64,000 nucleotides of DNA from Gordius sp. MW1 (Eukaryota > Nematomorpha > Gordioida > Gordea > Gordiidae): positions 9,570,413 to 9,634,412 of the forward strand of contig OZ038533.1 in the NCBI GenBank assembly GCA_964036665.1, given 5' to 3'. The notes below the pieces were generated by a model that made no database searches, had not been told where the DNA came from, and worked only from the letters and a program-made list of their open reading frames with translations. Below are positions 52,007 to 64,000 of the stretch, piece after piece (the stretch's first letter is position 1; every line of letters begins with the position of its first letter). Made by a program: the position numbers and the translations under genes.

Positions 52007-54061
52007 TCGTGATCGCATAGTGCATTTTCAAAAATTAAGCAATCACGTTGCGATACAACAAACTAATCGCAACAATAAAACGTTGTCTTTTGTCAAAATG
52101 ATAGTTCTCGCAGCTTAAAATTTCTTTTCGGAAGTCAATCGAGGATAATAGGATTCTCAAATTGGCATACTTTTATATATTTTTTCATGCTCTTTCACAT
52201 AGAATCGAAAAAAATAAATATTTTTACCTCATAATTTTTCACATATTTTTCTTTCAACCGTATTCATCCGATGAAAGTTGTCGTTTTCAGACGTGGTTTC
52301 GATGATAAAAAGTAAAAATTTATCAGAATCAGAAAACTATTACTTTGAAATCATGATCGCATAGTGCATTTTCAAAAATTAAGCACTCACGTTGCGATAC
52401 AACAAACTAATCGCAACAATAAAACGTTGTCTTTTGTCAAAATGATAGTTCTCGCAGCTTAAAACCTCTTTTCGGAAGTCAATCGAGGATAATAGAATTC
52501 TCAAATTGACTTACTTTTATATATTTTTTCATTCTCTTTCACATAGAATCAAAAAAAATAAATATTATTACCTCATAATTTTTCACATATTTTTCTTTCA
52601 ACCGTATGCATCCGATGAAAGTTTTAGTTTTCAGACGTGGTTTCGATGATAAAAAGTAAAAATTTATCAGAATCAGAAAACTATTACTTTGAAATCATGA
52701 TCGCATAGTGCATTTTTGAAAAATTAAGCACTCACGTTGCGATACAACAAACTAATCGCAACAATAAAACGTTGTCTTTTGTCAAAATGATAGTTCTCGC
52801 AGCTTAAAACCTCTTTTCGGAAGTCAATCGAGGATAATAGGATTCTCAAATTGGCTTACTTTTATATATTTTTTCACGCTCTTTCACATAGAATCGAAAA
52901 AAATAAATATTTTTACCTCAAAATTTTTCACATATTTTTCTTTCAACCGTGTGCATCTGATGAAAGTTGTCGTTTTCAGACGTGGTTTCGATAAAAAGTT
53001 TATCAGAATCAGAAAACTATTACTTTGAAATCGTGATCGCATAGTGCATTTTCAAAAATTAAGCACTCACGTTGCGATACAACAAACTAATCGCAACAAT
53101 AAAACGTTGTCTTTTGTCAAAATGATAGTTCTCGCAGCTTAAAACCTCTTTTCGGAAGTCAATCGAGGATAATAGAATTCTCAAATTGACTTACTTTTAT
53201 ATATTTTTTTTACGCTCTTTCACATAGAATCGAAAAAAATTAATATTTTTACCTCAAAATTTTTCACATATTTTTCTTTCAACCGTATGCATCCGATGAA
53301 AGTTGTCGTTTTCAGACGTGGTTTCGAAGATAAAAAGTAAAAATTTATCAGAATCAGAAAACTATTACTTTGAAATCATGATCGCATAGTGCATTTTTGA
53401 AAAATTAAGCACTCACGTTGCGATACAACAAACTAATCGCAACAATAAAACGTTGTCTTTTGTCAAAATGATAGTTCTCGCAGCTTAAAACCTCTTTTCG
53501 GAAGTCAATCGAGGATAATAGGATTCTCAAATTGGCTTACTTTTATATATTTTTTCATGCTCTTTCACATAGAATCGAAAAAAATAAATATTTTTACCTC
53601 AAAATTTTTCACATATTTTTCTTTCAACCGTGTGCATCTGATGAAAGTTGTCGTTTTCAGACGTGGTTTCGATAAAAAGTAAAAATTTATCAGAATCAGA
53701 AAACTATTACTTTGAAATCGTGATCGCATAGTGCATTTTCAAAAATTAAGCACTCACGTTGCGATACAACAAACTAATCGCAACAATAAAACGTTGTCTT
53801 TTGTCAAAATGATAGTTCTCGCAGCTTAAAATCTCTTTTCGGAAGTCAATCGAGGATAATAGGATTCTCAAATTGACTTACTTTTATATATTTTTTTACG
53901 CTCTTTCACATAGAATCGAAAAAAATAAATATTTTTACCTCAAAATTTTTCACATATTTTTCTTTCAACCGTATGCATCCGATGAAAGTTGTCGTTTTCA
54001 GACGTGGTTTCGATGATAAAAAGTAAAAATTTATCAGAATCAGAAAACTATTACTTTGAAA
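52007..54061 (+). repeat. 6-monomer HOR, copy 2 (2055 bp)
   Basis: The same six types in the same order, starting at 52007, 52351, 52695, 53031, 53376 and 53718. In the fourth monomer the short CGATTAATA deletion is replaced by CGAAAAAAATTAATA, so it is longer than in copy 1. This accounts for most of the length difference. Confidence 0.9.
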
Positions 54062-57000
54062 TCGTGATCGCATAGTGCATTTTCAAAAATTAAGCAATCA
54101 CGTTGCGATACAACAAACTAATCGCAACAATAAAACGTTGTCTTTTGTCAAAATGATAGTTCTCGCAGCTTAAAACCTCTTTTCGGAAGTCAATCAAGGA
54201 TAATAGGATTCTCAAATTGGCTTACTTTTATATATTTTTTCATGCTCTTTCACATAGAATTGAAAAAAATAAATATTTTTACCTCATAATTTTTCACATA
54301 TTTTTCTTTCAACCGTATTCATCCGATGAAAGTTGTCGTTTTCAGACGTGGTTTCGATGATAAAAAGTAAAATTTATCAGAATCAGAAAACTATTACTTT
54401 GAAATCATGATCGCATAGTGCATTTTCAAAAATTAAGCACTCACGTTGCGATACAACAAACTAATCGCAACAATAAAACGTTGTCTTTTGTCAAAATGAT
54501 AGTTCTCGCAGCTTAAAACCTCTTTTCGGAAGTCAATCGAGGATAATAGAATTCTCAAATTGACTTACTTTTATATATTTTTTTACGCTCTTTCACATAG
54601 AATCAAAAAAAATAAATATTTTTACCTCATAATTTTTCACATATTTTTCTTTCAACCGTATGCATCCGATGAAAGTTTTAGTTTTCAGACGTGGTTTCGA
54701 TGATAAAAAGTAAAAATTTATCAGAATCAGAAAACTATTACTTTGAAATCGTGATCGCATAGTGCATTTTCAAAAATTAAGCAATCACGTTGCGATACAA
54801 CAAACTAATCGCAACAATAAAACGTTGTCTTTTGTCAAAATGATAGTTCTCGCAGCTTAAAACCTCTTTTCGGAAGTCAATCGAGGATAATAGGATTCTC
54901 AAATTGGCTTACTTTTATATATTTTTTCATGCTCTTTCACATAGAATCGAAAAAAATAAATATTTTTACCTCAAAATTTTTCACATATTTTTCTTTCAAC
55001 CGTGTGCATCTGATGAAAGTTGTCGTTTTCAGACGTGGTTTCGATAAAAAGTAAAAATTTATCAGAATCAGAAAACTATTACTTTGAAATCATGATCGCA
55101 TAGTGCATTTTCAAAAATTAAGCACTCACGTTGCGATACAACAAACTAATCGCAACAATAAAACGTTGTCTTTTGTCAAAATGATAGTTCTCGCAGCTTA
55201 AAACCTCTTTTCGGAAGTCAATCGAGGATAATAGAATTCTCAAATTGACTTACTTTTATATATTTTTTTACGCTCTTTCACATAGAATCAAAAAAAATAA
55301 ATCTTTTTACCTCATAATTTTTCACATATTTTTCTTTCAACCGTATGCATCCGATGAAAGTTTTAGTTTTCAGACGTGGTTTCGATGATAAAAAGTAAAA
55401 ATTTATCAGAATCAGAAAACTATTACTTTGAAATCATGATCGCATAGTGCATTTTTGAAAAATTAAGCACTCACGTTGCGATACAACAAACTAATCGCAA
55501 CAATAAAACGTTGTCTTTTGTCAAAATGATAGTTCTCGCAGCTTAAAACCTCTTTTTGGAAGTCAATCGAGGATAATAGGATTCTCAAATTGGCTTACTT
55601 TTATATATTTTTTCACGCTCTTTCACATAGAATCGAAAAAAATAAATATTTTTACCTCAAAATTTTTCACATATTTTTCTTTCAACCGTGTGCATCTGAT
55701 GAAAGTTGTCGTTTTCAGACGTGGTTTCGATAAAAAGTAAAAATTTATCAGAATCAGAAAACTATTACTTTGAAATCGTGATCGCATAGTGCATTTTCAA
55801 AAATTAAGCACTCACGTTGCGATACAACAAACTAATCGCAACAATAAAACGTTGTCTTTTGTCAAAATGATAGTTCTCGCAGCTTAAAACCTCTTTTCGG
55901 AAGTCAATCGAGGATAATAGAATTCTCAAATTGACTTACTTTTATATATTTTTTTACGCTCTTTCACATAGAATCGAAAAAAATTAATATTTTTACCTCA
56001 AAATTTTTCACATATTTTTCTTTCAACCGTATGCATCCGATGAAAGTTGTCGTTTTCAGACGTGGTTTCGATGATAAAAAGTAAAAATTTATCAGAATCA
56101 GAAAACTATTACTTTGAAATCATGATCGCATAGTGCCTTTTTTAAAAATTAAGCACTCACGTTGCGATACAACAAACTAATCGCAACAATAAAACGTTGT
56201 CTTTTGTCAAAATGATAGTTCTCGCAGCTTAAAACCTCTTTTCGGAAGTCAATCAAGGATAATAGGATTCTCAAATTGGCTTACTTTTATATATTTTTTC
56301 ATGCTCTTTCACATAGAATCAAAAAAAATAAATATTTTTACCTCAAAATTTTTCACATATTTTACTTTGAACCGTATTCATCCGATGAAAGTTGTCGTTT
56401 TCAGACGTGGTTTCTATGATCCCAAGTAAAAATTTATCAGAATCAGAAAACTATTACTTTGAAATCATGATCGCATAGAGCCATTTTCAAAAATTAAGCA
56501 CTCACGTTGCGATACAACAAACTAATCGCAACAAACGTTGTCTTTTGTCAAAATGATAGTTCTCGCAGCTTAAAACCTTTTTTCGGAAGTCAATCGAGGA
56601 TAATAGGATTCTCAAATTGGCTTACTTTTATATATTTTTTCATGCTCTTTCACATAGAATCGAAAAAAATAAATATTTTTACCTCAAAATTTTTCACATA
56701 TTTTTCTTTCAACCGTATGCATCCGATGAAAGTTGTCGTTTTCAGACGTGGTTTCGATGATAAAAAGTAAAAATTTATCAGAATCAGAAAACTATTACTT
56801 TGAAATCATGATCGCATAGTGCATTTTCAAAAATTAAGCACTCACGTTGCGATACAACAAACTAATCGCAACAATAAAACGTTGTCTTTTGTCAAAATGA
56901 TAGTTCTCGCAGCTTAAAACCTCTTTTCGGAAGTCAATCGAGGATAATAGGATTCTCAAATTGGCTTACTTTTATATATTTTTTCATGCTCTTTCACATA

Positions 57001-57149
57001 GAATTGAAAAAAATAAATATTTTTAAATCAAAATTTTTCACATATTTTTCTTTGAACCGTATTCATCCGATGAAAGTTGTCGTTTTCAGACGTGGTTTCT
57101 ATGATCCCAAGTAAAAATTTATCAGAATTTGAAAACTATTACTTTGAAA
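54062..57149 (+). repeat. Partial HOR copies and transition monomers
   Basis: Begins with the first two types of the 6-mer (54062 and 54405), then a recombinant (54749: CAATCACG start with GTGTGCATCTG end), a second GTTTTAG monomer (55090), an ACGCTC monomer with CTCTTTTTGGAAG (55434) and an AATTAATA type (55776). From 56120 the subtype changes toward that of the following 7-mer. All of it is satellite. Confidence 0.85.
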
Positions 57150-59557
57150 TCATGATCGCATAGAGCCATTTTCAAAAATTAAGCACTCACGTTGCGATAC
57201 AACAAACTAATCGCAACAAACGTTGTCTTTTGTCAAAATGATAGTTCTCGCAGCTTAAAACCTCTTTTCGGAAGTCAATCGAGGATAATAGGATTCTCAA
57301 ATTGGCTTACTTTTATATATTTTTTCATGCTCTTTCACATAGCATCGCAAAAAATAAATATTTTTACCTCAAAATTTTTCACATATTTTTCTTTCAACCA
57401 TATGCATCCGATGAAAGTTGTCGTTTTCAGACGTGGTTTCGATGATAAAAAGTAAATATTTATCAGAATCAGAAAGCTATTACTTTGAAATCATGATCGC
57501 ATAGAGCCATTTTCAAAAATTAAGCACTCACGTTGCGATACAAGAAACTAATCGCAACAATAAAACGTTGTCTTTTGTCAAAATGATAGTTCTCGCAGCT
57601 TAAAACCTCTTTTCGGAAGTCAATCGAGGATAATAGGATTCTCAAATTGACTTACTTTTATATATTTTTTCATGCTCTTTCACATAGAATTGAAAAAAAT
57701 TAATATTTTTACCTCAAAATTTTTCACATATTTTTCTTTCAACCGTATGCATCCGATGAAAGTTGTCGTTTTCAGACGTGGTTTCGATGATAAAAAGTAA
57801 AAATTTATCAGAATCTGAAAACTATTACTTTGAAATCATGATCGCATAGAGCCATTTTCAAAAATTAAGCACTCACGTTGCGATACATCAAACTCATCGC
57901 AACAATAAAACGTTGTCTTTTGTCAAAATGATAGTTCTCGCAGCTTAAAACCTCTTTTCGGAAGTCAATCGAGGATAATAGGATTCTCAAATTGGCTTAA
58001 TTTTATATATTTTTTCATGCTCTTTCACATAGAATTGAAAAAAATAAATATTTTTACCTCAAAATTTTTCACATATTTTTCTTTCAACCGTATTCATCCG
58101 ATGAAAGTTGTCGTTTTTAGACGTGGTTTCGATGATCCCAAGTAAAAATTTATCAGAATCTGAAAACTATTACTTTGAAATCATGATCGCATAGAGCCAT
58201 TTTCAAAAATTAAGCACTCACGTTGCGATACAAGAAACTAATCGCAACAATAAAACGTTGTCTTTTGTCAAAATGATAGTTCTCGCAGCTTAAAACCTCT
58301 TTTCGGAAGTCAATCGAGGATAATAGGATTCTCAAATTGGCTTACTTTTATATATTTTTTCATGCTCTTTCACATAGCATCGCAAAAAATAAATATTTTT
58401 ACCTCAAAATTTTTCACATATTTTTCTTTCAACCATATGCATCCGATGAAAGTTGTCGTTTTCAGACGTGGTTTCGATGATCCCAAGTAAAAATTTATCA
58501 GAATCTGAAAACTATTACTTTGAAATCAGGATCGCATAGAGCCATTTTTAAAAATTAAGCACTCACGTTGCGATACATCAAACTAATCGCAACAATAAAA
58601 CGTTGTCTTTTGTCAAAATGATAGTTCTCGCAGCTTAAAACCTCTTTTCGGAAGTCAATCGAGGATAATAGGATTCTCAAATTGGCTTACTTTTATATAT
58701 TTTTTCATGCTCTTTCACATAGAATTGAAAAAAATAAATATTTTTACCTCAAAATTTTTCACATATTTTTCTTTCAACCGTATTCATCCGATGAAAGTTG
58801 TCGTTTTTAGACGTGGTTTCGATGATCCCATGTAAAAATTTATCAGAATCTGAAAACTATTACTTTGAAATCATGATCGCATAGAGCCATTTTTAAAAAT
58901 TAAGCACTCACGTTGCGATACAACAAACTAATCGCAACAATAAAACGTTGTCTTTTGTCAAAATGATAGTTCTCGCAGCTTAAAACCTCTTTTCGGATCA
59001 ATCGAGGATAATAGGATTCTCAAATTGGCTTACTTTTATATATTTTTTCATGCTCTTTCACATAGAATCGAAAAAAATAAATATTTATACCTCAAAATTT
59101 TTCACATATTTTACTTTCAACCGTATTCATCCGATGAAAGTTGTCGTTTTCAGACGTGGTTTCGATGATAAAAAGTAAAAATTTATCAGAATCAGAAAAC
59201 TATTACTTTGAAATCATGATCGCATAGTGCATTTTCAAAAATTAAGCACTCACGTTGCGATACAACAAACTAATCGCAACAATAAAACGTTGTCTTTTGT
59301 CAAAATGATAGTTCTCGCAGCTTAAAACCTCTTTTCGGAAGTCAATCGAGGATAATAGGATTCTCAAATTGGCTTACTTTTATATATTTTTTCATGCTCT
59401 TTCACATAGAATTGAAAAAAATAAATATTTTTACCTCAAAATTTTTCACATATTTTTCTTTGAACCGTATTCATCCGATGAAAGTTGTCGTTTTCAGGCG
59501 TGGTTTCTATGATCCCAAGTAAAAATTTATCAGAATTTGAAAACTATTACTTTGAAA
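57150..59557 (+). repeat. 7-monomer higher-order repeat, copy 1 (2408 bp)
   Basis: Recurs at 59558. Private markers: GAAAGCTATT, CAAGAAACTAATCG, CATCAAACTCATCG, GGCTTAATTTT, CAGGATCGCATAG, CCCATGTAAAAA, and the 3-bp-short TTTTCGGATCAATCG (58994). The match also extends upstream to about 56806. Confidence 0.92.
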
Positions 59558-61965
59558 TCATGATCGCATAGAGCCATTTTCAAAAATTAAGCACTCACGT
59601 TGCGATACAACAAACTAATCGCAACAAACGTTGTCTTTTGTCAAAATGATAGTTCTCGCAGCTTAAAACCTCTTTTCGGAAGTCAATCGAGGATAATAAC
59701 ATTCTCAAATTGGCTTACTTTTATATATTTTTTCATGCTCTTTCACATAGAATCGAAAAAAATAAATATTTTTACCTCAAAATTTTTCACATATTTTTCT
59801 TTCAACCATATGCATCCGATGAAAGTTGTCGTTTTCAGACGTGGTTTCGATGATAAAAAGTAAATATTTATCAGAATCAGAAAGCTATTACTTTGAAATC
59901 ATGATCGCATAGAGCCATTTTCAAAAATTAAGCACTCACGTTGCGATACAAGAAACTAATCGCAACAATAAAACGTTGTCTTTTGTCAAAATGATAGTTC
60001 TCGCAGCTTAAAACCTCTTTTCGGAAGTCAATCGAGGATAATAGGATTCTCAAATTGACTTACTTTTATATATTTTTTCATGCTCTTTCACATAGAATTG
60101 AAAAAAATTAATATTTTTACCTCAAAATTTTTCACATATTTTTCTTTCAACCGTATGCATCCGATGAAAGTTGTCGTTTTCAGACGTGGTTTCGATGATA
60201 AAAAGTAAAAATTTATCAGAATCTGAAAACTATTACTTTGAAATCATGATCGCATAGAGCCATTTTCAAAAATTAAGCACTCACGTTGCGATACATCAAA
60301 CTCATCGCAACAATAAAACGTTGTCTTTTGTCAAAATGATAGTTCTCGCAGCTTAAAACCTCTTTTCGGAAGTCAATCGAGGATAATAGGATTCTCAAAT
60401 TGGCTTAATTTTATATATTTTTTCATGCTCTTTCACATAGAATTGAAAAAAATAAATATTTTTACCTCAAAATTTTTCACATATTTTTCTTTCAACCGTA
60501 TTCATCCGATGAAAGTTGTCGTTTTTAGACGTGGTTTCGATGATCCCAAGTAAATATTTATCAGAATCAGAAAGCTATTACTTTGAAATCATGATCGCAT
60601 AGTGCATTTTTGAAAAATTAAGCACTCACGTTGCGATACAACAAACTAATCGCAACAATAAAACGTTGTCTTTTGTCAAAATGATAGTTCTCGCAGCTTA
60701 AAACCTCTTTTCGGAAGTCAATCGAGGATAATAGGATTCTCAAATTGGCTTACTTTTATATATTTTTTCATGCTCTTTCACATAGAATTGGAAAAAATAA
60801 ATATTTTTACCTCAAAATTTTTCACATATTTTTCTTTCATCCGTATGCATCCGATGAAAGTTGTCGTTTTTAGACGTGGTTTCTATGATCCCAAGTAAAA
60901 ATTTATCAGAATCTGAAAACTATTACTTTGAAATCAGGATCGCATAGAGCCATTTTTAAAAATTAAGCACTCACGTTGCGATACATCAAACTAATCGCAA
61001 CAATAAAACGTTGTCTTTTGTCAAAATGATAGTTCTCGCAGCTTAAAACCTCTTTTCGGAAGTCAATCGAGGATAATAGGATTCTCAAATTGGCTTACTT
61101 TTATATATTTTTTCATGCTCTTTCACATAGAATTGAAAAAAATAAATATTTTTACCTCAAAATTTTTCACATATTTTTCTTTCAACCGTATTCATCCGAT
61201 GAAAGTTGTCGTTTTTAGACGTGGTTTCGATGATCCCATGTAAAAATTTATCAGAATCTGAAAACTATTACTTTGAAATCATGATCGCATAGAGCCATTT
61301 TTAAAAATTAAGCACTCACGTTGCGATACAACAAACTAATCGCAACAATAAAACGTTGTCTTTTGTCAAAATGATAGTTCTCGCAGCTTAAAACCTCTTT
61401 TCGGATCAATCGAGGATAATAGGATTCTCAAATTGGCTTACTTTTATATATTTTTTCATGCTCTTTCACATAGAATCGAAAAAAATAAATATTTATACCT
61501 CAAAATTTTTCACATATTTTACTTTCAACCGTATTCATCCGATGAAAGTTGTCGTTTTCAGACGTGGTTTCGATGATAAAAAGTAAAAATTTATCAGAAT
61601 CAGAAAACTATTACTTTGAAATCATGATCGCATAGTGCATTTTCAAAAATTAAGCACTCACGTTGCGATACAACAAACTAATCGCAACAATAAAACGTTG
61701 TCTTTTGTCAAAATGATAGTTCTCGCAGCTTAAAACCTCTTTTCGGAAGTCAATCGAGGATAATAGGATTCTCAAATTGGCTTACTTTTATATATTTTTT
61801 CATGCTCTTTCACATAGAATTGAAAAAAATAAATATTTTTACCTCAAAATTTTTCACATATTTTTCTTTGAACCGTATTCATCCGATGAAAGTTGTCGTT
61901 TTCAGGCGTGGTTTCTATGATCCCAAGTAAAAATTTATCAGAATTTGAAAACTATTACTTTGAAA
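59558..61965 (+). repeat. 7-monomer higher-order repeat, copy 2 (2408 bp)
   Basis: Same length and markers as copy 1. One monomer (near 60588-60932) is of a different type from its partner (58183-58525): GAATTGGAAAAA with TTTCATCCGTATGC instead of AGCATCGCAAAA with CCATATGC. This is a single-monomer replacement inside an otherwise close copy. Confidence 0.92.
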
Positions 61966-64000
61966 TCATGATCGCATAGAGCCATTTTCAAAAATTAAGC
62001 ACTCACGTTGCGATACAACAAACTAATCGCAACAAACGTTGTCTTTTGTCAAAATGATAGTTCTCGCAGCTTAAAACCTCTTTTCGGAAGTCAATCGAGG
62101 ATAATAACATTCTCAAATTGGCTTACTTTTATATATTTTTTCATGCTCTTTCACATAGAATCGAAAAAAATAAATATTTTTACCTCAAAATTTTTCACAT
62201 ATTTTTCTTTCAACCGTATGCATCCGATGAAAGTTGTCGTTTTCAGACGTGGTTTCGATGATAAAAAGTAAAAATTTATCAGAATCAGAAAGCTATTACT
62301 TTGAAATCATGATCGCATAGTGCATTTTCAAAAATTAAGCACTCACGTTGCGATACAACAAACTAATCGCAACAATAAAACGTTGTCTTTTGTCAAAATG
62401 ATAGTTCTCGCAGCTTAAAACCTCTTTTCGGAAGTCAATCGAGGATAATAACATTCTCAAATTGGCTTACTTTTATATATTTTTTCATGCTCTTTCACAT
62501 AGAATCGAAAAAAATAAATATTTTTACCTCAAAATATTTCACATATTTTTCTTTCAACCGTATGCATCCGATGAAAGTTGTCGTTTTCAGACGTGGTTTC
62601 GATAATAAAAAGTAAAAATTTATCAGAATCAGAAAGCTATTACTTTGAAATCATGATCGCATAGTGCATTTTCAAAAATTAAGCACTCACGTTGCGATAC
62701 AACAAACTAATCGCAACAATAAAACGTTGTCTTTTGTCAAAATGATAGTTCTCGCAGCTTAAAACCTCTTTTCGAAGTCAATCGAGGATAATAGGATTCT
62801 CAAATTGGCTTACTTTTATATATTTTTTTACGCTCTTTCACATAGAATCGAAAAAAATAAATATTTTTACCTCAAAATTTTTCACATATTTTTCTTTCAA
62901 CCGTATGCATCCGATGAAAGTTGTCGTTTTCAGACGTGGTTTCGATGATAAAAAGTAAAAATTTATCAGAATCAGAAAACTATTACTTTGAAATCGTGAT
63001 CGCATAGTGCATTTTCAAAAATTAAGCAATCACGTTGCGATACAACAAACTAATCGCAACAATAAAACGTTGTCTTTTGTCAAAATAATAGTTCTCGCAG
63101 CTTAAAACCTCTTTTCGGAAGTCAATCGAGGATAATAGGATTCTCAAATTGGCTTACTTTTATATATTTTTTCATGCTCTTTCACATAGAATCGAAAAAA
63201 ATAAATATATTTACCTCATAATTCTTCACATATTTTTCTTTCAACCGTATTCATCCGATGAAAGTTGTCGTTTTCAGACGTGGTTTCGATGATAAAAAGT
63301 AAAAATTTATCAGAATCAGAAAACTATTACTTTGAAATCATGATCGCATAGTGCATTTTCAAAAATTAAGCACTCACGTTGCGATACAACAAACTAATCG
63401 CAACAATAAAACGTTGTCTTTTGTCAAAATGATAGTTCTCGCAGCTTAAAACCTCTTTTCGGAAGTCAATCGAGGATAATAGAATTCTCAAATTGACTTA
63501 CTTTTATATATTTTTTTACGCTCTTTCACATAGAATCAAAAAAAATAAATATTTTTACCTCATAATTTTTCACATATTTTTCTTTCAACCGTATGCATCC
63601 GATGAAAGTTTTAGTTTTCAGACGTGGTTTCGATGATAAAAAGTAAAAATTTATCAGAATCAGAAAACTATTACTTTGAAATCATGATCGCATAGTGCAT
63701 TTTTGAAAAATTAAGCACTCACGTTGCGATACAACAAACTAATCGCAACAATAAAACGTTGTCTTTTGTCAAAATGATAGTTCTCGCAGCTTAAAACCTC
63801 TTTTTGGAAGTCAATCGAGGATAATAGGATTCTCAAATTGGCTTACTTTTATATATTTTTTCACGTTCTTTCACATAGAATCGAAAAAAATAAATATTTT
63901 TACCTCAAAATTTTTCACATATTTTTCTTTCAACCGTGTGCATCTGATGAAAGTTGTCGTTTTCAGACGTGGTTTCGATAAAAAGTAAAAATTTATCAGA
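61966..64000 (+). repeat. Third partial 7-mer, then return of the 41-55 kb HOR types
   Basis: 61966 and 62307 carry the ATAACATTC variant of the 7-mer lead monomer, now duplicated. From 62994 the types CAATCACG/CTCATAATT, GTTTTAG (63338) and CACG-TTCTTT (63682) return. Monomers at 63338 and 63682 match those at 55090 and 55434 at an 8248-bp offset, sharing CTCTTTTTGGAAG. The window ends inside a monomer. Confidence 0.88.

Larger units (their letters stand above)
16459..64000 (+). repeat. Satellite array, right segment (~344-bp monomers)
   Basis: The same satellite resumes immediately after the retroelement, in the same orientation and in the monomer phase expected if the insert is removed. 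It runs unbroken to the window edge with roughly 138 monomers. All of it is satellite: no gap, gene or second mobile element was seen. Subtype composition changes in blocks, annotated separately as higher-order repeats. The array continues beyond the window on both sides, because both edges fall within monomer sequence. Confidence 0.98.

Noticed and set aside
8988..62271. About 44 repeated open frames of up to 87 codons on the plus strand with near-identical translations
   Set aside because: They start at TTG (inside GTTGCGAT), not ATG. They exist only where the 4-bp satellite deletion keeps the frame open, and are broken in the majority of monomers by indels of no apparent consequence. They are satellite sequence, not a gene family.
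1..64000. Direct repeats at regular spacing as a CRISPR array
   Set aside because: Units are about 344 bp, contiguous and similar throughout, without unique spacers. This is tandem satellite DNA.

Overview
The window is one long tandem satellite DNA array from a eukaryotic genome. It is interrupted once by a small, recently inserted LTR retrotransposon. I see no host protein-coding gene, no tRNA or rRNA gene and no CRISPR array. The satellite, the A/T richness (except inside the element) and the compact LTR element with a 5-bp target duplication suggest an animal, perhaps an insect. The species cannot be named from this sequence.

Layout. Positions 1-14425 and 16464-64000 are head-to-tail copies of a roughly 344-bp monomer (usual range 332-345 bp). 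There are about 180 copies, all in the same orientation. I use the conserved octamer ATCATGAT followed by CGCATAG to mark monomer starts. Every monomer carries a perfect 8-bp dyad, GTTGCGAT-N11-ATCGCAAC, near its start, apart from a few mutated copies. Monomers fall into recognisable subtypes that are organised in higher-order repeats (HORs): a 13-mer (1-4472, repeated at 4473-8600), a 6-mer of 2037 bp (11686-13722 and 13723-17797, the second split by the element), a block repeated at a 2736-bp offset (34581 and 37317), a 9/10-mer that grades into 5- and 6-mers (41787-54748), and a 7-mer of 2408 bp (57150 and 59558). Between them lie mosaic stretches with dimer to pentamer duplications.

The insertion (14426-16458, 2033 bp) has two long terminal repeats of 546 and 545 bp. 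They are identical except for the lengths of two poly-G runs. The element is flanked by a 5-bp duplication (ATTTT). A polypurine tract and a tRNA-primer-type TGG site, both on the minus strand, show that it is oriented right to left. Its 942-bp interior has no recognisable gag or pol, so it is non-autonomous. The first 6-mer HOR copy lacks the element. The second copy becomes exactly 2037 bp once the element and one target copy are removed, so the insertion happened after that HOR duplication.

How the parts work together. The only dynamic processes visible are satellite turnover (unequal exchange and conversion of whole monomers) and retrotransposition by an element that must use another element's proteins. 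A centromeric or pericentromeric location is a reasonable inference from array structure alone, but nothing here proves it. The many short open frames of about 87 codons are a by-product of one satellite subtype and are not genes.
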